This document shows positions 54,215 to 62,770 of a DNA stretch of 64,000 nucleotides, in pieces. The notes under the pieces are model-generated. The model was not told the origin of the DNA. It did not search any database and worked only from the letters and a program-made list of their open reading frames with translations. This stretch comes from Methyloversatilis discipulorum (GTDB lineage: Bacteria; Pseudomonadota; Gammaproteobacteria; Burkholderiales; Rhodocyclaceae), in contig NZ_ARVV01000001.1 of the NCBI RefSeq assembly GCF_000385375.1, positions 1,364,001-1,428,000 on the forward strand, written 5' to 3'. Every line of letters starts with the position of its first letter. Positions within the stretch are counted from its first letter, which is position 1. The translations under genes were made by a program, and so were the position numbers.

Positions 54215-54820
54215 ATGGGCAAGGGAGAACACACACGCACGGTCATTCTCGAAGCGGCGCTGGCGCAGGCCAGCGAGAGCGGTTTCGAGTCGCTGACCAT
54301 AGGTTCGCTGGCCGAACGCACCGGGCTGTCGAAAAGCGGGCTGTTCGCGCATTTCGGCTCGCGCGAGGACCTGCAATGCGCGGCCATCGATGCGGCGGCG
54401 CAGCTGTTTGCCGACACGGTGATGAAGCCGGCCTTCGCCGCACCGCGCGGGGTGCCGCGGCTGTGGGCGATGTTCGACGGCTGGCTGGGCTGGACGCGGC
54501 GCGGCGGTCTGGCGCATGGCTGTCCTATCCACGCCGCGTCGGTCGAGTACGACGACCGGCCGGGGCCGATGCGCGACCGGCTGGTCGGCCACTACCGCGC
54601 GCTGCAGCAGGCGCTGGACAAGGCGGTGCGCATCGCCATCGACGCCGGTCACCTGCGCGCCGATCTCGACATCGAGCAGTTTGCCTTCGACATGTTCGCC
54701 ATCGTGCTCGGCTACTACCACGCCGCCCGACTGATGGACGACGCACGCGCCGGCGAGCGCGCGCGCGCCGCCTTTGCCCGCCTGCTCGCCGATTTCGCCG
54801 TTCCGGGAGCACTGCCATGA
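54215..54820 (+). CDS. TetR-family transcriptional regulator
   Basis: Regulator of 201 residues. The N-terminal helix-turn-helix reads TRTVILEAALAQASESGFESLTIGSLAERTGLSKSGLFAHFGSREDL in the typical TetR pattern (residues 8-54). The C-terminal ligand domain is helical, with CPIHAASVEYDDRPGPMRDRL as in the YbiH/AcrR-like group. It overlaps the hydrolase start by four bases (ATGA), so both are co-regulated by the operator before it. Confidence 0.9.
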   Translation: MGKGEHTRTVILEAALAQASESGFESLTIGSLAERTGLSKSGLFAHFGSREDLQCAAIDAAAQLFADTVMKPAFAAPRGVPRLWAMFDGWLGWTRRGGLAHGCPIHAASVEYDDRPGPMRDRLVGHYRALQQALDKAVRIAIDAGHLRADLDIEQFAFDMFAIVLGYYHAARLMDDARAGERARAAFARLLADFAVPGALP

Positions 54821-55740
54821 GTTCGATCGCCCTCCATCCGCCCCTGCGTGCGCGCCGCACGACCGGTTCGTCGCTGGCGCCGGTGCTGCGCCACTACTTC
54901 CGCTTCGCCAGCCGCGTGGCCCCCGAACTGGCGCGCCGGCAGGCCGAGCGCCTGTTCACGACGCCGCCGCGGCCGCGCAGCGTGGCGCCTGCCGCATCAC
55001 CCGCCCGGCGCGAAACGGTGAGCGCCGGCCGGCACGACCTGGCGGTATGGAGCGCCGGTCCGGCCGGCGCACCGGCGGTGTTGCTGGCCCACGGCTGGGG
55101 CGGGCGCGGCGCGCAGATGGGCGCTCTGGCGACCTCGCTGCTGGCGGCCGGGCGGCGCGTCGTGTGGTTCGACCAGCCGGGCCATGGCGACAGCGGCCGC
55201 GCCCGCGTCGGCCTGCCGGATTTCGTGCAGGCGCTGCACGCGCTGACCGCCACGCATGGCCCTTTCGATACGGCGGTCGGCCACTCGCTGGGCGGCGCGG
55301 CCATCGGTCTGGCACTGCGCGAGCGGGCCGATTTCGGGCGCGCGGTGTTCATCGGCGCGCCGGCTTCGATGCGCGAGCACACGCTGCGCTTTTCGGCGCT
55401 GATCGGCATTTCGCCGCGCGTGCGTGAGGCGATGCGCCGCCGCATCGAGCACCGCTACAACGTCCGTTTCGACGACATCGACCGCATCGACGCGCTGGGC
55501 GAGGTGAGCGTGCCAGCGCTGTTCGTGCACGACGTCGACGACGCGCAGGTGCCGTTCGAGCACGCGCTGCGCCTGTCGGCCGCGATGCCGCAGGCGCGGC
55601 TGCTGCGCACCTGGGGCCTGGGTCACAACCGGGTGCTGAAGGACGCCGCCACCGTGGCCGCGATCACTCATTTCATCTGCGGCGACGCGGCGCTGCCCGA
55701 GGTGCTGCCGGCCCTGCCGCAGCCTGCACCGATCTACTGA
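54817..55740 (+). CDS. Alpha/beta-hydrolase
   Basis: Protein of 307 residues with an alpha/beta-hydrolase fold: LLAHGWGGRGAQM (oxyanion region), GHSLGGAAIG with the nucleophilic Ser, VHDVDDAQVPF with the catalytic Asp and LGHNRVL with the catalytic His. About 70 N-terminal residues precede the fold and are basic and Ala-rich, without a signal peptide. The ATGA overlap with tetR fixes the start at 54817. Substrate unknown. Confidence 0.88.
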   Translation: MSSIALHPPLRARRTTGSSLAPVLRHYFRFASRVAPELARRQAERLFTTPPRPRSVAPAASPARRETVSAGRHDLAVWSAGPAGAPAVLLAHGWGGRGAQMGALATSLLAAGRRVVWFDQPGHGDSGRARVGLPDFVQALHALTATHGPFDTAVGHSLGGAAIGLALRERADFGRAVFIGAPASMREHTLRFSALIGISPRVREAMRRRIEHRYNVRFDDIDRIDALGEVSVPALFVHDVDDAQVPFEHALRLSAAMPQARLLRTWGLGHNRVLKDAATVAAITHFICGDAALPEVLPALPQPAPIY

Positions 55741-55770
55741 ACAGGCGACGTTTCCGCGGTGCGTCTCTTT

Positions 55771-55797
55771 ATGTGAATCAAAGTTGTATCATGTGAA
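55771..55797 (+). promoter_or_regulatory. Direct repeats ATGTGAA upstream of the Fae-like gene
   Basis: ATGTGAA occurs at 55771-55777 and 55791-55797, 20 bases apart on the same face of the helix. A TATCAT -10-like box (55787-55792) lies between them and has no good -35, which suggests an activator-dependent promoter. Confidence 0.4.
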
Positions 55798-55859
55798 ACT
55801 TGTGCCCGCGTGCTTGCCGCACCGGGCGCTTTCACACAGCACAACCAAGGAGACACAAC

Positions 55860-56408
55860 ATGTCGGAACGCATCGTCTTTCGCAGCGGTGAAGCACTGGT
55901 CGCGGGCGGCCCCCCGGGCACCGCGGCCGAGCCCGAAGTCATCATCGGCGAACTGGACGGCCCGGTCGGTACCGCGCTGGCAACGCTGACCGGTGACCAG
56001 GTGAAGGGCCACACCCGCGTGTTCGCCATCCTGAACACCGACATCCAGGTGCGTCCGCTGACGCTGATGGTGAGCAAGGTGACGGTCAAGGACGAGCGCT
56101 ACACCAACATCCTGATGGGCACGGTGCAGGCCGCCATCGCCAACGGCGTGCTCGACGCCGTGCGCGCCGGCGACATCCCGAAGGAAAAGGCCAACGACCT
56201 GGGCATCATCGTGTCGGTGTGGCTGAACCCGATGGTGTCGACCGCCAAGGATCTCGACCACAAGATCCTGTTCGACATCCACCGCCAGGCCATGGCCAAG
56301 GCGATCAAGAAGGCGATGAACAATCAGCCGGACATCGACTGGCTGCTCGAGAACCAGGACAAGATCACCCACAAGTACTACCAGATGGGTCTGGACGGGA
56401 AGATCTGA
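55860..56408 (+). CDS. Formaldehyde-activating enzyme paralogue
   Basis: Protein of 182 residues of the Fae family, which joins formaldehyde to tetrahydromethanopterin. Family features are GEALV at 10-14, VIIGELDGPVGTALATL, LTLMVSKVTVKD and a C-terminal helix pair. In characterised Fae a histidine in the loop after GEALV (His17) acts as general acid; here the loop reads AGGPPGTAAEPEV and has no His, so activity or substrate may differ. A strong AAGGAG precedes the ATG. No methanopterin-pathway gene is adjacent. Expressed alone, with nth convergent. Confidence 0.85.
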   Translation: MSERIVFRSGEALVAGGPPGTAAEPEVIIGELDGPVGTALATLTGDQVKGHTRVFAILNTDIQVRPLTLMVSKVTVKDERYTNILMGTVQAAIANGVLDAVRAGDIPKEKANDLGIIVSVWLNPMVSTAKDLDHKILFDIHRQAMAKAIKKAMNNQPDIDWLLENQDKITHKYYQMGLDGKI

Positions 56409-56418
56409 TCCGTATCGG

Positions 56419-56440
56419 GCGGCGCCTCTGAGGGTGCCGC
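56419..56440. terminator. Hairpin between convergent Fae-like and nth genes
   Basis: GCGGCGCC pairs with GGTGCCGC (one G-T) with a six-base loop. No long T tract. Positioned in the 45-base gap between the two stops. Confidence 0.45.
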
Positions 56441-56453
56441 GCCGGTTTCCGTC

Positions 56454-57113
56454 TCACGTGGCGACCGTCTTGTCCTTGAAGCGGCAGATATCGACGATGC
56501 CGCACTGGCCGCACAGCGGCTTGCGTGCGGTGCAGGTGTAACGGCCGTGCAGGATGAGCCAGTGGTGGGCGTGCTGCATGAACTCCGCCGGCACCACCTT
56601 GAGCAGCGCGTGTTCGACCGCCAGCACGTCCTTGCCGGGCGCCAGCCCGATGCGGTTCGAAATGCGGAAGATGTGGGTGTCGACCGCCATGGTCGGCGCG
56701 CCGAATACGATGTTCAGCACCACGTTGGCGGTCTTGCGGCCGACGCCGGGCAGCGCTTCGAGTGCGGCGCGGTCGTTCGGCACTTCGCCGCCGTGCTTCT
56801 CCAGCAACTGGTGCGACAGCGCCACCACGTTCTTCGCCTTGGCGCGGAACAGGCCGATGGTCTTGATGTAGTCCTCGACGCCTTCGACACCGAGGCTGAC
56901 CATGGCTTCCGGCGTCGGTGCCACCGGAAACAGCTTGCGCGTCGCTACGTTCACGCCCTTGTCGGTCGCCTGCGCCGACAGCACGACCGCGACCAGCAGC
57001 TGGAAGGGCGAGCCGTACTCGAGGTCGCTCTTCGGGTACGGATTCGCGGCGCGCCAGCGCTCGAACATGGTCTGGATTTCGGCCCGCGAGAGCCGGCTTG
57101 CGCGGCCCGCCAT
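56454..57113 (-). CDS. nth: Endonuclease III
   Basis: Base-excision DNA glycosylase/AP lyase for oxidised pyrimidines, 219 residues. It has the helix-hairpin-helix with catalytic Lys, LPGVGRKTANVVLN, the catalytic Asp in VDTHIFRISNRIGL, and the C-terminal 4Fe-4S loop CTARKPLCGQCGIVDIC (spacing 6-2-5). It overlaps the end of rsxE by one base (TGATG), so it is the last gene of the rsx operon, as in E. coli. Confidence 0.96.
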   Translation of the reverse strand: MAGRASRLSRAEIQTMFERWRAANPYPKSDLEYGSPFQLLVAVVLSAQATDKGVNVATRKLFPVAPTPEAMVSLGVEGVEDYIKTIGLFRAKAKNVVALSHQLLEKHGGEVPNDRAALEALPGVGRKTANVVLNIVFGAPTMAVDTHIFRISNRIGLAPGKDVLAVEHALLKVVPAEFMQHAHHWLILHGRYTCTARKPLCGQCGIVDICRFKDKTVAT

Positions 57114-57802
57114 CAGGCCGACGCAGCTTCCACCGGCGTGTGCGGCGCGGCAGCGCGCGCCTGCACCCGCGCCACCCAGGCGTTGCGCGCGGCGATCAGC
57201 AGACCGAGGAAGATGAAGGCGCCGGGCGGCAGGATGGCCATCAGCAGGCCGCGGTACTCGTCGCCGAACACGCGGATCTCGTGGGCGCCCGGGACGATCA
57301 TGTCGATGCCGGAGAACAGCGTGCCAGCACCGATCAGTTCACGCGCGCCGCCGAGCAGCGCCAGCACCCACAGCAGGCCCACGCCCATCGCCGCCCCGTC
57401 CCAGGCGGCGGCCAGCGGCGAGTTCTTGGCGGCGAAGGCTTCGACCCGCGCCAGCACGATGCAGTTGGTGACGATGAGCGGAATGAAGATGCCCAGCACC
57501 AGGTAGAGGTCGTGCAGCCAGGCGTTGAAAGCCAGATCGAGGCAGGTGACCAGCGCGGCGATGATCAGGATGAACACCGGAATGCGGATTTCGTGCGGGA
57601 TCAGCGTGCGCAGCGCGGCTACCGCGCCGCTGGCCAGCGCCATCACCAGCACGGTCGCCAGCGACAGGCTCACTGCATTGACCAGCGTACTGCTGACCGC
57701 CAGCAGCGGACACAGGCCGAGCAGCTGCACCAGCGCGGTGTTGTTCTCCCACAGGCCCTTGCGGCCGATGTCGCCAAAAACGGCGCGTTCTTCAGCGTTC
57801 AT
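57113..57802 (-). CDS. rsxE: Electron transport complex subunit RsxE/RnfE
   Basis: Integral membrane subunit of the Rnf/Rsx complex, 229 residues with six hydrophobic segments. It starts MNAEERAVFGDIGRKGLWENNTALVQLLGLCPLLAVS and has the paired cysteine positions LGLCP and VTNCIVLARVEAFA seen in RnfA and RnfE. The ATG at 57802 fits the family; the open frame upstream runs through a REP pair. A 160-base gap with that pair separates it from rsxG, unlike the usual tight spacing. Confidence 0.95.
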   Translation of the reverse strand: MNAEERAVFGDIGRKGLWENNTALVQLLGLCPLLAVSSTLVNAVSLSLATVLVMALASGAVAALRTLIPHEIRIPVFILIIAALVTCLDLAFNAWLHDLYLVLGIFIPLIVTNCIVLARVEAFAAKNSPLAAAWDGAAMGVGLLWVLALLGGARELIGAGTLFSGIDMIVPGAHEIRVFGDEYRGLLMAILPPGAFIFLGLLIAARNAWVARVQARAAAPHTPVEAASA

Positions 57803-57881
57803 GCCGGTATCCCCGATGTGTTGGCCGCGCCGAGACGGTGGCGGCGATGTCCGGTCGCGTGCGGCTTCGATGCAGGCCGGC

Positions 57882-57951
57882 ATCGCGAGCAAGCTCGCTC
57901 CCACAAGGGCGGGCAGGCGCCGAAGGTGTGGGAGCGACCTGCGGTCGCGAT
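57882..57951. repeat. REP-like palindrome pair (cluster 3) within the rsx operon
   Basis: One inverted pair: 57882-57905 (-) and 57927-57951 (+), of the same TGTGGGAGCGA family as the clusters at 30.7 and 51.2 kb. It lies between rsxG and rsxE, with 21 bases between the two hairpins. Confidence 0.8.
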
Positions 57952-57962
57952 GTGGCGCCCGA

Positions 57963-58694
57963 TCATTCGAACACCTTATCTGCCGAGGCGCCGGCCGGCA
58001 GTGCGAACAGCGCGTCGCGTGCCGGTGCAATGACGGCGGCGGCGCGGCCGGCGGCGCGGACGACGGCGCGCGGCGAAATGGTGGCGCCTGTCATGTAGGT
58101 GAAGTCGCCACCGTCCTTGCGCACCGTCCAGCTGGCCGCCTGCGCGGTGTCGCGGCCGGCGAACTGGCTGATCCATTTCGGCGACGCGCGGTCCTTGGCC
58201 GGATCGATGTAGTCGCCCAGCCCCGGTGTTTCCTTGTGCGCGACCACGCGCACGCCGCCCAGCGTGCCGTCGGCGCGCACCGCCATCAGCAGCCGGATGG
58301 CGCCGCTGTAACCGTCCGGCGCCTGCGCCTCGAACACCAGGGCGACTGGCTCGTTGCCGCGACGTGCGCGATGCAGCGTCACCGGGCCGTCGATGCCGAG
58401 TGCGGGCAGGGCGGACAGCTGCACGGTGTCTTCGAGCAGCGCGTTGTCGTAGTCGGCGCGCGGCAGCACCTGGGCGATCAGCTCCAGCCGGCGCGCCTCG
58501 ACCGACGCCTGTATAGGCGCCTCGGTGGCGTCGTGGGTCAGCGCCATCAGTGCGGTGAAGGCGAGCGTGAATACGGCCAGCAGTGCGGCCGAGCGCATCG
58601 CGCTGCCGGCCGCGGTCGGTGCCGGCGGTTCCGGCGCCAGTTCGGCGGCGGCCAGCGCCTCGTCGACCACCGGCGTCTGCGCCTCGTCGCTCAT
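57963..58694 (-). CDS. rsxG: Electron transport complex subunit RsxG/RnfG
   Basis: Flavoprotein subunit with covalently bound FMN, 243 residues. One N-terminal membrane helix (about 33-55) follows an acidic, Pro-rich cytoplasmic start; the periplasmic FMN domain has ETPGLGDYID and the flavinylation site TGATISPRAV, with the FMN-linked Thr. The ATG at 58694 overlaps the end of rsxD (ATGA). The flavinylating ApbE is not in the window. Confidence 0.94.
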   Translation of the reverse strand: MSDEAQTPVVDEALAAAELAPEPPAPTAAGSAMRSAALLAVFTLAFTALMALTHDATEAPIQASVEARRLELIAQVLPRADYDNALLEDTVQLSALPALGIDGPVTLHRARRGNEPVALVFEAQAPDGYSGAIRLLMAVRADGTLGGVRVVAHKETPGLGDYIDPAKDRASPKWISQFAGRDTAQAASWTVRKDGGDFTYMTGATISPRAVVRAAGRAAAVIAPARDALFALPAGASADKVFE

Positions 58695-59695
58695 GGCGCG
58701 CCTCCGTTCTTGTGGCCGAACACCGGCGGCTGCGTCTTCATGTCGATCAGCGGCACGCAGATGTTCATCAGCAGCACGGCGAAGGCGATGCCGTCCGGGT
58801 AGGCGCCGAAGGCGCGGATGAGCCAGGCGATCAGCGCGATGCCGGCGGCGAAGATGAGCTTGCCGCGCGGCGTGGTCGCGCCCGACACTGGGTCGGTGGC
58901 GATGAAGAAGGCGCCCATCATCGTGCCGCCGGCCAGCAGGTGGAAGGCCGGGCTGGCGTAGTGCGCCGGATCGATCAGCGAGGCGATACCCGATACCAGC
59001 GAAATCACCGCCAGGAAGGCGACCGGTACGTGCCAGGTGATGATGCGCAGCGCCAGCAGCAGCAGGCCGCCAGCGCCCCAGGCCAGCGCCACCCACTCCC
59101 AGCCGGCGCCGGCGACGTGACCGAAGGCGGTCGAGCGCATCACGGCGGCGGTGTCGCCGCCGGTCATCAGACCGGTGCGCAGTGCGTCCATCGGCGTCGC
59201 GCCGGTGACGCCGTCGAGCGCGCGGGCGCCGCCGAACACCCAGTCCATCTGCGTCGCGAAGTCGCCGACATTGAGGCCTGGCCACTGCGACATCAGCGCC
59301 GGGAAACTGACGATCAGCAGCGCGTAGGCCAGCATGGCCGGGTTGAACGGGTTCTGCCCGAGGCCGCCGTACAGGTGCTTGCCGATGATGAGCGCGAAGG
59401 CGGTACCGAGCACGGTGGTCCACCAGGGCAGCAGCGGCGGCAGGCAGACGGCGATCAGCCAGGCGGTGACCAGTGCGCTCATGTCGGTCAGTGCCGGCGC
59501 CACCGGGCGGCCGCGCAGCGCCAGCATCAGGGCTTCACAGGCGAGCGCGGTGGCGCTGGCCAGCGCGATCTGCACCAGCAGCGCGGCGCCGAACAGCCAG
59601 CTCTGCACCGCGATCGCCGGCAGCATGGCGACCAGCACCGTGGTCATCACGCGGCGCACGCTGGTGTTCTGGCGGAGGTAGGGTGAGTTGTACAT
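58691..59695 (-). CDS. rsxD: Electron transport complex subunit RsxD/RnfD
   Basis: Membrane subunit of 334 residues with about nine or ten helices. It starts MYNSPYLRQNTSVRRVMTTVL; GQNPFNPAMLAYALLIVSFP and DGVTGATPMDALR are the family motifs, the latter being the covalent FMN site. Coupled to rsxG by the four-base overlap. The gap to rsxC is 43 bases. Confidence 0.95.
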   Translation of the reverse strand: MYNSPYLRQNTSVRRVMTTVLVAMLPAIAVQSWLFGAALLVQIALASATALACEALMLALRGRPVAPALTDMSALVTAWLIAVCLPPLLPWWTTVLGTAFALIIGKHLYGGLGQNPFNPAMLAYALLIVSFPALMSQWPGLNVGDFATQMDWVFGGARALDGVTGATPMDALRTGLMTGGDTAAVMRSTAFGHVAGAGWEWVALAWGAGGLLLLALRIITWHVPVAFLAVISLVSGIASLIDPAHYASPAFHLLAGGTMMGAFFIATDPVSGATTPRGKLIFAAGIALIAWLIRAFGAYPDGIAFAVLLMNICVPLIDMKTQPPVFGHKNGGAP

Positions 59696-59738
59696 CGTGT
59701 TCCGTCGTGATGAAGCGCGCGACAGGCGCGCCCCGGTG

Positions 59739-61454
59739 TCATTCCGTCGGCTTGTCGGCCGTCGCGGTTTCGCTCGTCGTTTCGCCGCTGCCGGTGGCCA
59801 CCATGTCGGCGGCCAGCTTGCGCCGCGCCTCTGCGGCCTCGACCTGTGCCTGCTGGGCCGGCGTCAGCGTGTCGGTGTTCTTCGCTGCAACGGCTTCCTT
59901 CTGCGCCTTGGCACGTGCCATCGCCGCTTCGATCAGGGCCTTCTTCGGGTCCTCGGCGGGCGTGGCGGCTGCTTCACCCTCGGCCGGCGACTTGTCGGTG
60001 GCGGCGGGCTTCGCCGCCGGCTTGGCTGCGCTGCGTGCCGCCAGCTTGGCCGCCTTCTCTTCCTTCTCGCGTTCGGCGCGCCAGTTGCGGAACTCGAAGC
60101 GTTCGCGCGCCGAATCGGCGGCGTCCTTGTCGCGCTCGCGCGCCCAGATCTCGCTCTTCGCGTAGCGGTAGTAGTCGACCAGCGGAATGTGCGACGGGCA
60201 GACGTAGGCGCAGCAGCCGCACTCGATGCAGTCGAACAGGTGGTATTCCTGCGCGCGGCCGAAGTTGCGCGCGCGCGAGTGCCAGTACAGCTCGAACGGC
60301 TGCAGATCGGCCGGGCAGGCGCGCGCGCATTCGCCGCAGCGGATGCAGGGCAGTTCCGGCTCGGGCGGCGGGAACAGCACCGGCGACGAGGCGAGCAGAC
60401 AGTTGGTGGCCTTCACCACCGGCGCTTCGACGCCCGGCAGCGGGATGCCCATCATCGGGCCGCCCATGATGAGCTTGTCGGTGTCCGGCTTCAGGCCGGC
60501 ATGCTCGAACACGAAGCCGATCGGTGTGCCGATGGCGACGTCGAAATTGCGTGGACGGTCCACATTGCCGGCGACGGTGACGATGCGGCGGGTCAGCGGT
60601 TCGCCATGTTCGAGCGCGTTCCAGACGGCGAGCGCGGTCGCCACGTTGAAGCACTGCACGCCGAAGTCGGTCGAGCGGCTGCCGTGCGGTACCTCGATGC
60701 CGGTCAGCACGCGGATCAGCTGCTTGGCGCCGCCGGCCGGGTAGCGCGTCGGCACGACGACGACGTCGAGCGAGGCGTGACCGAGCGCCGCGGCGGCGGC
60801 CTTCAGTGCGGCGGCGGCCTCAGGCTTGTTGTCCTCGACGCCGACCAACACCTGCTTCGCCGCCAGCATCTTCTGCATCACCAGCGCGCCGCGCAGGATG
60901 TCCTCGGCCTCGCTGCGCATCAGCATGTCGTCGCAGGTGATGAAGGGTTCGCACTCGGCGCCGTTCAGCACCAGCGTGTCGGTGCCGCCGGCCTTGCCCG
61001 GAGACAGTTTCAGATGGCTGGGGAACACCGCGCCACCGAGCCCGACCACGCCGGCGTCGCGCAGGTAGTCGCGTACCTCGCCCGGTGTCGCCGCGTGCCA
61101 GTCGAAGGGCTCGCGCTCGATACGCTGGTCCTGCCCGTCAGGTTCGATCACCACGGCCATCGAAGACAGGCCCGAGGCGTGCGGCATCAGCCGCGGCTCG
61201 ATCGCCACCACCGTGCCCGAGGTCGGCGCGTGCACCGCACTCGACACATTGCCGTCGGCGGCACCGATGCGCTGGCCGTGCAGCACCCGGTCGCCCACCT
61301 TGACCAGCGGACGCGGCGTGCCGCCGATGTGCTGGTGCAGCGGAATGATCAGCTGCGGCGGCAGCGGCAGTCGGGCGATCGGTTCGCGCGTCGATGCGCC
61401 CTTGTTCGGGTCCGGCTTGACGCCGCCGTTGAACGAAAACAGCTTGCGCAGCAT
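59739..61454 (-). CDS. rsxC: Electron transport complex subunit RsxC/RnfC
   Basis: Peripheral iron-sulfur and NADH/FMN-binding subunit, 571 residues. N-terminal RnfC barrel (about 5-100; FNGGVKPDPNK), a Rossmann-like part with GLGGAVFPSHLKL and NGAECEPFITCDD, then two ferredoxin motifs CIRCGECARACP and CIECGCCAYVCPSHIPL. The C-terminal 120 residues are an Ala/Lys/Glu-rich coiled tail, as in long RsxC of gammaproteobacteria but shorter. It overlaps rsxB by one base (TGATG). Confidence 0.96.
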   Translation of the reverse strand: MLRKLFSFNGGVKPDPNKGASTREPIARLPLPPQLIIPLHQHIGGTPRPLVKVGDRVLHGQRIGAADGNVSSAVHAPTSGTVVAIEPRLMPHASGLSSMAVVIEPDGQDQRIEREPFDWHAATPGEVRDYLRDAGVVGLGGAVFPSHLKLSPGKAGGTDTLVLNGAECEPFITCDDMLMRSEAEDILRGALVMQKMLAAKQVLVGVEDNKPEAAAALKAAAAALGHASLDVVVVPTRYPAGGAKQLIRVLTGIEVPHGSRSTDFGVQCFNVATALAVWNALEHGEPLTRRIVTVAGNVDRPRNFDVAIGTPIGFVFEHAGLKPDTDKLIMGGPMMGIPLPGVEAPVVKATNCLLASSPVLFPPPEPELPCIRCGECARACPADLQPFELYWHSRARNFGRAQEYHLFDCIECGCCAYVCPSHIPLVDYYRYAKSEIWARERDKDAADSARERFEFRNWRAEREKEEKAAKLAARSAAKPAAKPAATDKSPAEGEAAATPAEDPKKALIEAAMARAKAQKEAVAAKNTDTLTPAQQAQVEAAEARRKLAADMVATGSGETTSETATADKPTE

Positions 61455-62032
61455 CAGGCGGCTTCCTTTGCTGCGGTTTCGGTCGATACCGGCTTCAGGT
61501 CGAACACCGGGTAGCGCCATTTCCAGGTTTCCACCGTTTCGGCCACCGGCACCATGTCGATGCAGTCGGCCGGGCAGGGCGGTACGCACAGTTCGCAGCC
61601 GGTACAGAGGTCGGTGACGATGGTGTGCATCTGCTTGGCAGCGCCGACGATGGCGTCCACCGGACACGCCTGTATGCACAGCGTGCAGCCGATGCAGGTC
61701 GCTTCGTCGATCACCGCCACCGACTTCGGCTTCTCGACGCCGTGCTCGGCATTCAGCGGCTTGTATTCGCGGCCCAGTAGGTCGGCCAGCTTGCGCACGC
61801 CTTCGTCGCCGCCGGGCGGGCACTGGTTGATGTCCGCCTCACCGCCGGCGATTGCGGTGGCGTAGGGCTTGCAGCCGGGGTAGCCGCACTGGCCGCACTG
61901 CGTCTGCGGCAGGATGGCGTCGATCTTGTCGACCAGCGGGTCGCCCTGGGTCTTGAACAGCACCGACGCGGCGCCGAGCGCGGCACCGAGCGCCAGCGCA
62001 AGACCGGTCATCACGAGCAGTGCGGAAATCAT
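61454..62032 (-). CDS. rsxB: Electron transport complex subunit RsxB/RnfB
   Basis: Ferredoxin-like subunit anchored by one N-terminal helix (about 2-25), 192 residues. The 4Fe-4S domain is [13 protein letters not shown], with CPPGG later; two more clusters are [12 protein letters not shown] and [12 protein letters not shown]. Coupled by overlap to rsxA upstream (ATGA) and rsxC downstream. ATG at 62032 gives the family start [13 protein letters not shown]. Confidence 0.96.
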   Translation of the reverse strand: MISALLVMTGLALALGAALGAASVLFKTQGDPLVDKIDAILPQTQCGQCGYPGCKPYATAIAGGEADINQCPPGGDEGVRKLADLLGREYKPLNAEHGVEKPKSVAVIDEATCIGCTLCIQACPVDAIVGAAKQMHTIVTDLCTGCELCVPPCPADCIDMVPVAETVETWKWRYPVFDLKPVSTETAAKEAA

Positions 62033-62607
62033 GAGTCGAGTCCGGCGAAGCCCATGAAGGCCAGGCTCATCAGGCCGGCGGTGATCATGGCGATGGCGTT
62101 GCCGCGGAAGGGCGCGGGGATGTCGGCGCCGTCCAGCCGCTCGCGGATGCTGGCGAACAGCACCAGCGCCAGCACGAAGCCGGCGGCCGAGCCGAAGCCG
62201 AACAGCAGCGACTGCAGCAGGTTGTGGCGCGCCGCCTGGTTCAGCAGCGGTACGCCCAGCACGGCGCAGTTGGTGGTGATCAGCGGCAGGTAGATGCCCA
62301 GCACCTGGTGCAGCAGCGGGCTGGTCTTCTGGATCACCAGTTCGGTCAGCTGCACGATGGCGGCGATGACCACGATGAAGCTCAGCGTCGACAGATAGCC
62401 CAGGCCGAAGGGCTTGAGCAGGAAGGTGTCGATCAGATAGCTGGAGCCGCAGGCCAGCGTCAGCACGAACATGGTCGCCAGACCCATGCCGATCGCGGTT
62501 TCGAGCTTTTTCGACACGCCCATGAAGGGGCACAGGCCGAGGATGCGCACGAACACCACGTTATTGACCAGCGCGGTGCCAAGCAGGATGAACAGGTAAC
62601 TCGTCAT
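62029..62607 (-). CDS. rsxA: Electron transport complex subunit RsxA/RnfA
   Basis: Membrane subunit of 192 residues with six helices, homologous to RsxE in inverted topology. It starts [40 protein letters not shown] and has the second Cys in [13 protein letters not shown]; the two cysteines hold an iron-sulfur cluster in the membrane. First gene of rsxABCDGE-nth. In E. coli the complex keeps SoxR reduced; in other species it couples ferredoxin and NAD to ion flow. Which applies here is not decided by sequence. Confidence 0.96.
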   Translation of the reverse strand: MTSYLFILLGTALVNNVVFVRILGLCPFMGVSKKLETAIGMGLATMFVLTLACGSSYLIDTFLLKPFGLGYLSTLSFIVVIAAIVQLTELVIQKTSPLLHQVLGIYLPLITTNCAVLGVPLLNQAARHNLLQSLLFGFGSAAGFVLALVLFASIRERLDGADIPAPFRGNAIAMITAGLMSLAFMGFAGLDS

Positions 62608-62770
62608 GACGGGGCGAGGGTTCGCCGGATGTTTTCCGCAGGCCGCGGCGCAGGATGCACCGCGTAACCGGCGGATTATCCGGCACTGCAGCGCAGCACT
62701 CAAGCTGCCGCAGGCGTCGGCGGCCGGTTATGTGCACAGAACCGCGGCCGGGGCGGCCGTCCGGCCGCGC

